DNA from: an uncultured Phascolarctobacterium sp.
Lineage (GTDB): Bacteria > Bacillota > Negativicutes > Acidaminococcales > Acidaminococcaceae
DNA length: 8,064 nt
NCBI GenBank assembly: GCA_900551335.1
Contig: URVO01000056.1
Span: forward strand, 1 to 8,064
Direction: 5' to 3'
Below are positions 7,343-8,064 of this stretch, piece by piece (within the stretch, counting starts at the first letter, position 1; every line of letters starts with the position of its first letter). Below the pieces are notes generated by a model that did not search any database, was not told where the DNA came from, and was given only the letters and a program-made list of their open reading frames with translations. A program made the position numbers and the translations under genes.

Positions 7343-7834
7343 ATGGCAAAAGATAGTTCCTTTGACGTAGTTTCCCAAGTAGATATGCAGGAGATGGATA
7401 ACGCTGTTAATCAGGTTAAGAAAGAAATCGACCAGCGTTATGATTTCCGTGGCAGCAATGCTTCCATTGAGCTGGGCGAGAAGGAAGTGAAGATTGCAGC
7501 TGAGGACGAGTACAAGCTGGGTGCAATTTTAGATATGCTGCGCCAGAAAATGGCTAAACGCGGTATTCCTCTGCGCTGCCTGGTTCCGGGCAAGATTGAA
7601 CCGGCTGCGAAGGGCACTGTACGCCAATCTCTGGAAATCCAACAGGGCATTTCCAAGGAGAACGGCAAAAAAATCGTGGCAGCTATCAAAGCAACCAAGC
7701 TGAAGGTTACTGCACAGATTCAGGACGATCAGGTTCGTGTTGCCGGTGCGAAGAAGGATGACCTGCAGGCTGTTATCCAAACGCTGAAGGCTGGCGATTT
7801 CGGCGTTGATCTGCAATTCATCAACCTGCGCTAA
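7343..7834 (+). CDS. yajQ: YajQ-family (UPF0234) nucleotide-binding protein
   Basis: At 163 residues it is the usual family length. The N-terminus SFDVVSQVDMQEMDNAVNQV (residues 5-24) and RYDFRG (32-37) align with E. coli YajQ. The motif KKIVAAIKATKLKVTAQIQ (109-127) and the ending GDFGVDLQFINLR (151-163) are also characteristic. Family structures show two ferredoxin-like halves that bind nucleotides or nucleic acid, and a Xanthomonas member binds cyclic di-GMP and acts with a transcription regulator. The role in this organism is unknown. The start is set by AGGAGG at 7329-7334, eight bases before the ATG. It has its own promoter and is followed by a large hairpin, so it is probably monocistronic. 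Codons favour GCT, GCA and GTT, unlike the GCG-rich polC, which suggests strong expression. Confidence 0.96.
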   Translation: MAKDSSFDVVSQVDMQEMDNAVNQVKKEIDQRYDFRGSNASIELGEKEVKIAAEDEYKLGAILDMLRQKMAKRGIPLRCLVPGKIEPAAKGTVRQSLEIQQGISKENGKKIVAAIKATKLKVTAQIQDDQVRVAGAKKDDLQAVIQTLKAGDFGVDLQFINLR

Positions 7835-7871
7835 GAGCAGACGGTGACAAGACATTAAAGCGTGAAATATC

Positions 7872-7987
7872 TCTCACTCTTATACACACCATTTTTGGGC
7901 ATTTTTTAAACCTCCAAAAGAAAAATAAAAAAATTTTTTTTCGAGAGGTTTAAAATTGGGCAAAAAAACCTGTGTATAAGAGTGAGA
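7872..7987. repeat. 116-bp palindromic element with IS50-like ends: possible MITE and/or yajQ terminator
   Basis: Perfect 17-bp terminal arms TCTCACTCTTATACACA (7872-7888) and its complement (7971-7987) enclose a second perfect pair, TTTTAAACCTC (7904-7914) and its complement (7945-7955). The 16 bases between outer and inner stems pair only partly. The centre (7915-7944) is an A-run followed by a T-run. From 7873 the ends match the IS50/Tn5 outside end (CTGACTCTTATACACAAGT) at 15 of the first 16 positions. No transposase and no 9-bp flanking duplication are visible: GAAATATCT lies on the left and ACTTTTCTT on the right. It starts 37 bases after the yajQ stop and is followed by a T-rich run, so it may end the yajQ transcript. 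The inverted repeat is certain; its mobile origin is inferred. Confidence 0.8.
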
Positions 7988-8044
7988 CTTTTCTTTTTCT
8001 CGCTCTTTCTTTTATTAAATTTTCTTTCTCCCTCTTTTTCTTTT
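7988..8044 (+). other. Pyrimidine-rich tract downstream of yajQ
   Basis: 52 of 57 bases are C or T on the + strand; the only purines are at 8002, 8014 and 8017-8019. The T-rich start (7989-7999) directly follows the palindromic element and could act as the U-tract of a terminator. I see no gene here on either strand. The last bases (8054-8064) are a short TAC/ACT repeat that runs off the window. Confidence 0.6.
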
Positions 8045-8064
8045 GGCTATGTATTACTACTACT

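Noticed and set aside
7872..7987. Sequencing-adapter (Tn5 mosaic end) contamination as the source of CTCTTATACACA
   Set aside because: Only 12 bases match the mosaic end; the flanking bases differ (CTCA rather than CTGT outside, CCA rather than TCT inside). Two symmetrical copies with an inner inverted repeat are not what an adapter chimera gives. Read-level checks would settle it.
7872..8044. Replication origin suggested by two DnaA boxes and AT-rich DNA
   Set aside because: There are only two boxes, both inside transposon-like inverted repeats, and no dnaA, dnaN or other origin-linked gene is nearby.

Overview
The window is a bacterial chromosome segment with six protein-coding genes, all on the + strand: the 3' end of ispG, then proS, an MgtC/SapB-family membrane protein gene, polC, a DUF3783-family gene and yajQ. 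A PolC-type replicative polymerase points to Bacillota or a relative. The order ispG-proS-(...)-polC matches the usual Bacillota neighbourhood. The GC-rich coding style and the unusual PolC make a Negativicutes-like anaerobe my best guess, but this is inferred from gene content and not proven.

Layout. Bases 1-2173 hold ispG (isoprenoid MEP pathway) and proS (prolyl-tRNA synthetase), overlapping by one base in TAATG. Bases 2174-2304 form a long imperfect hairpin. Bases 2305-3039 encode the MgtC-like protein, starting at TTG behind a good ribosome binding site. Bases 3040-3131 hold a second hairpin with a T-run and the polC translation start. Bases 3132-6863 encode PolC, and the DUF3783 gene follows after 15 bases, probably in the same transcript. 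Bases 7260-7342 hold a convincing extended -10 promoter for yajQ (7343-7834). The last 230 bases have no recognisable gene. They contain a roughly 116-bp palindromic element whose ends resemble the outside end of IS50/Tn5, followed by a pyrimidine-rich tract.

Main points of interest. (1) This PolC is about 1243 residues and lacks the DnaQ-like 3'-5' exonuclease that is inserted in the PHP domain of Bacillus PolC. All nine expected PHP metal-ligand positions appear filled, so proofreading by the PHP domain, or by an exonuclease encoded elsewhere, is an attractive hypothesis. (2) The hairpins after proS and after mgtC share a 25-nt core (20 of 25 identical), which suggests a dispersed intergenic repeat family. 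(3) The palindromic element after yajQ looks like a small non-autonomous transposable element or a large terminator, and each end contains a consensus DnaA box. Everything else looks like ordinary housekeeping content.
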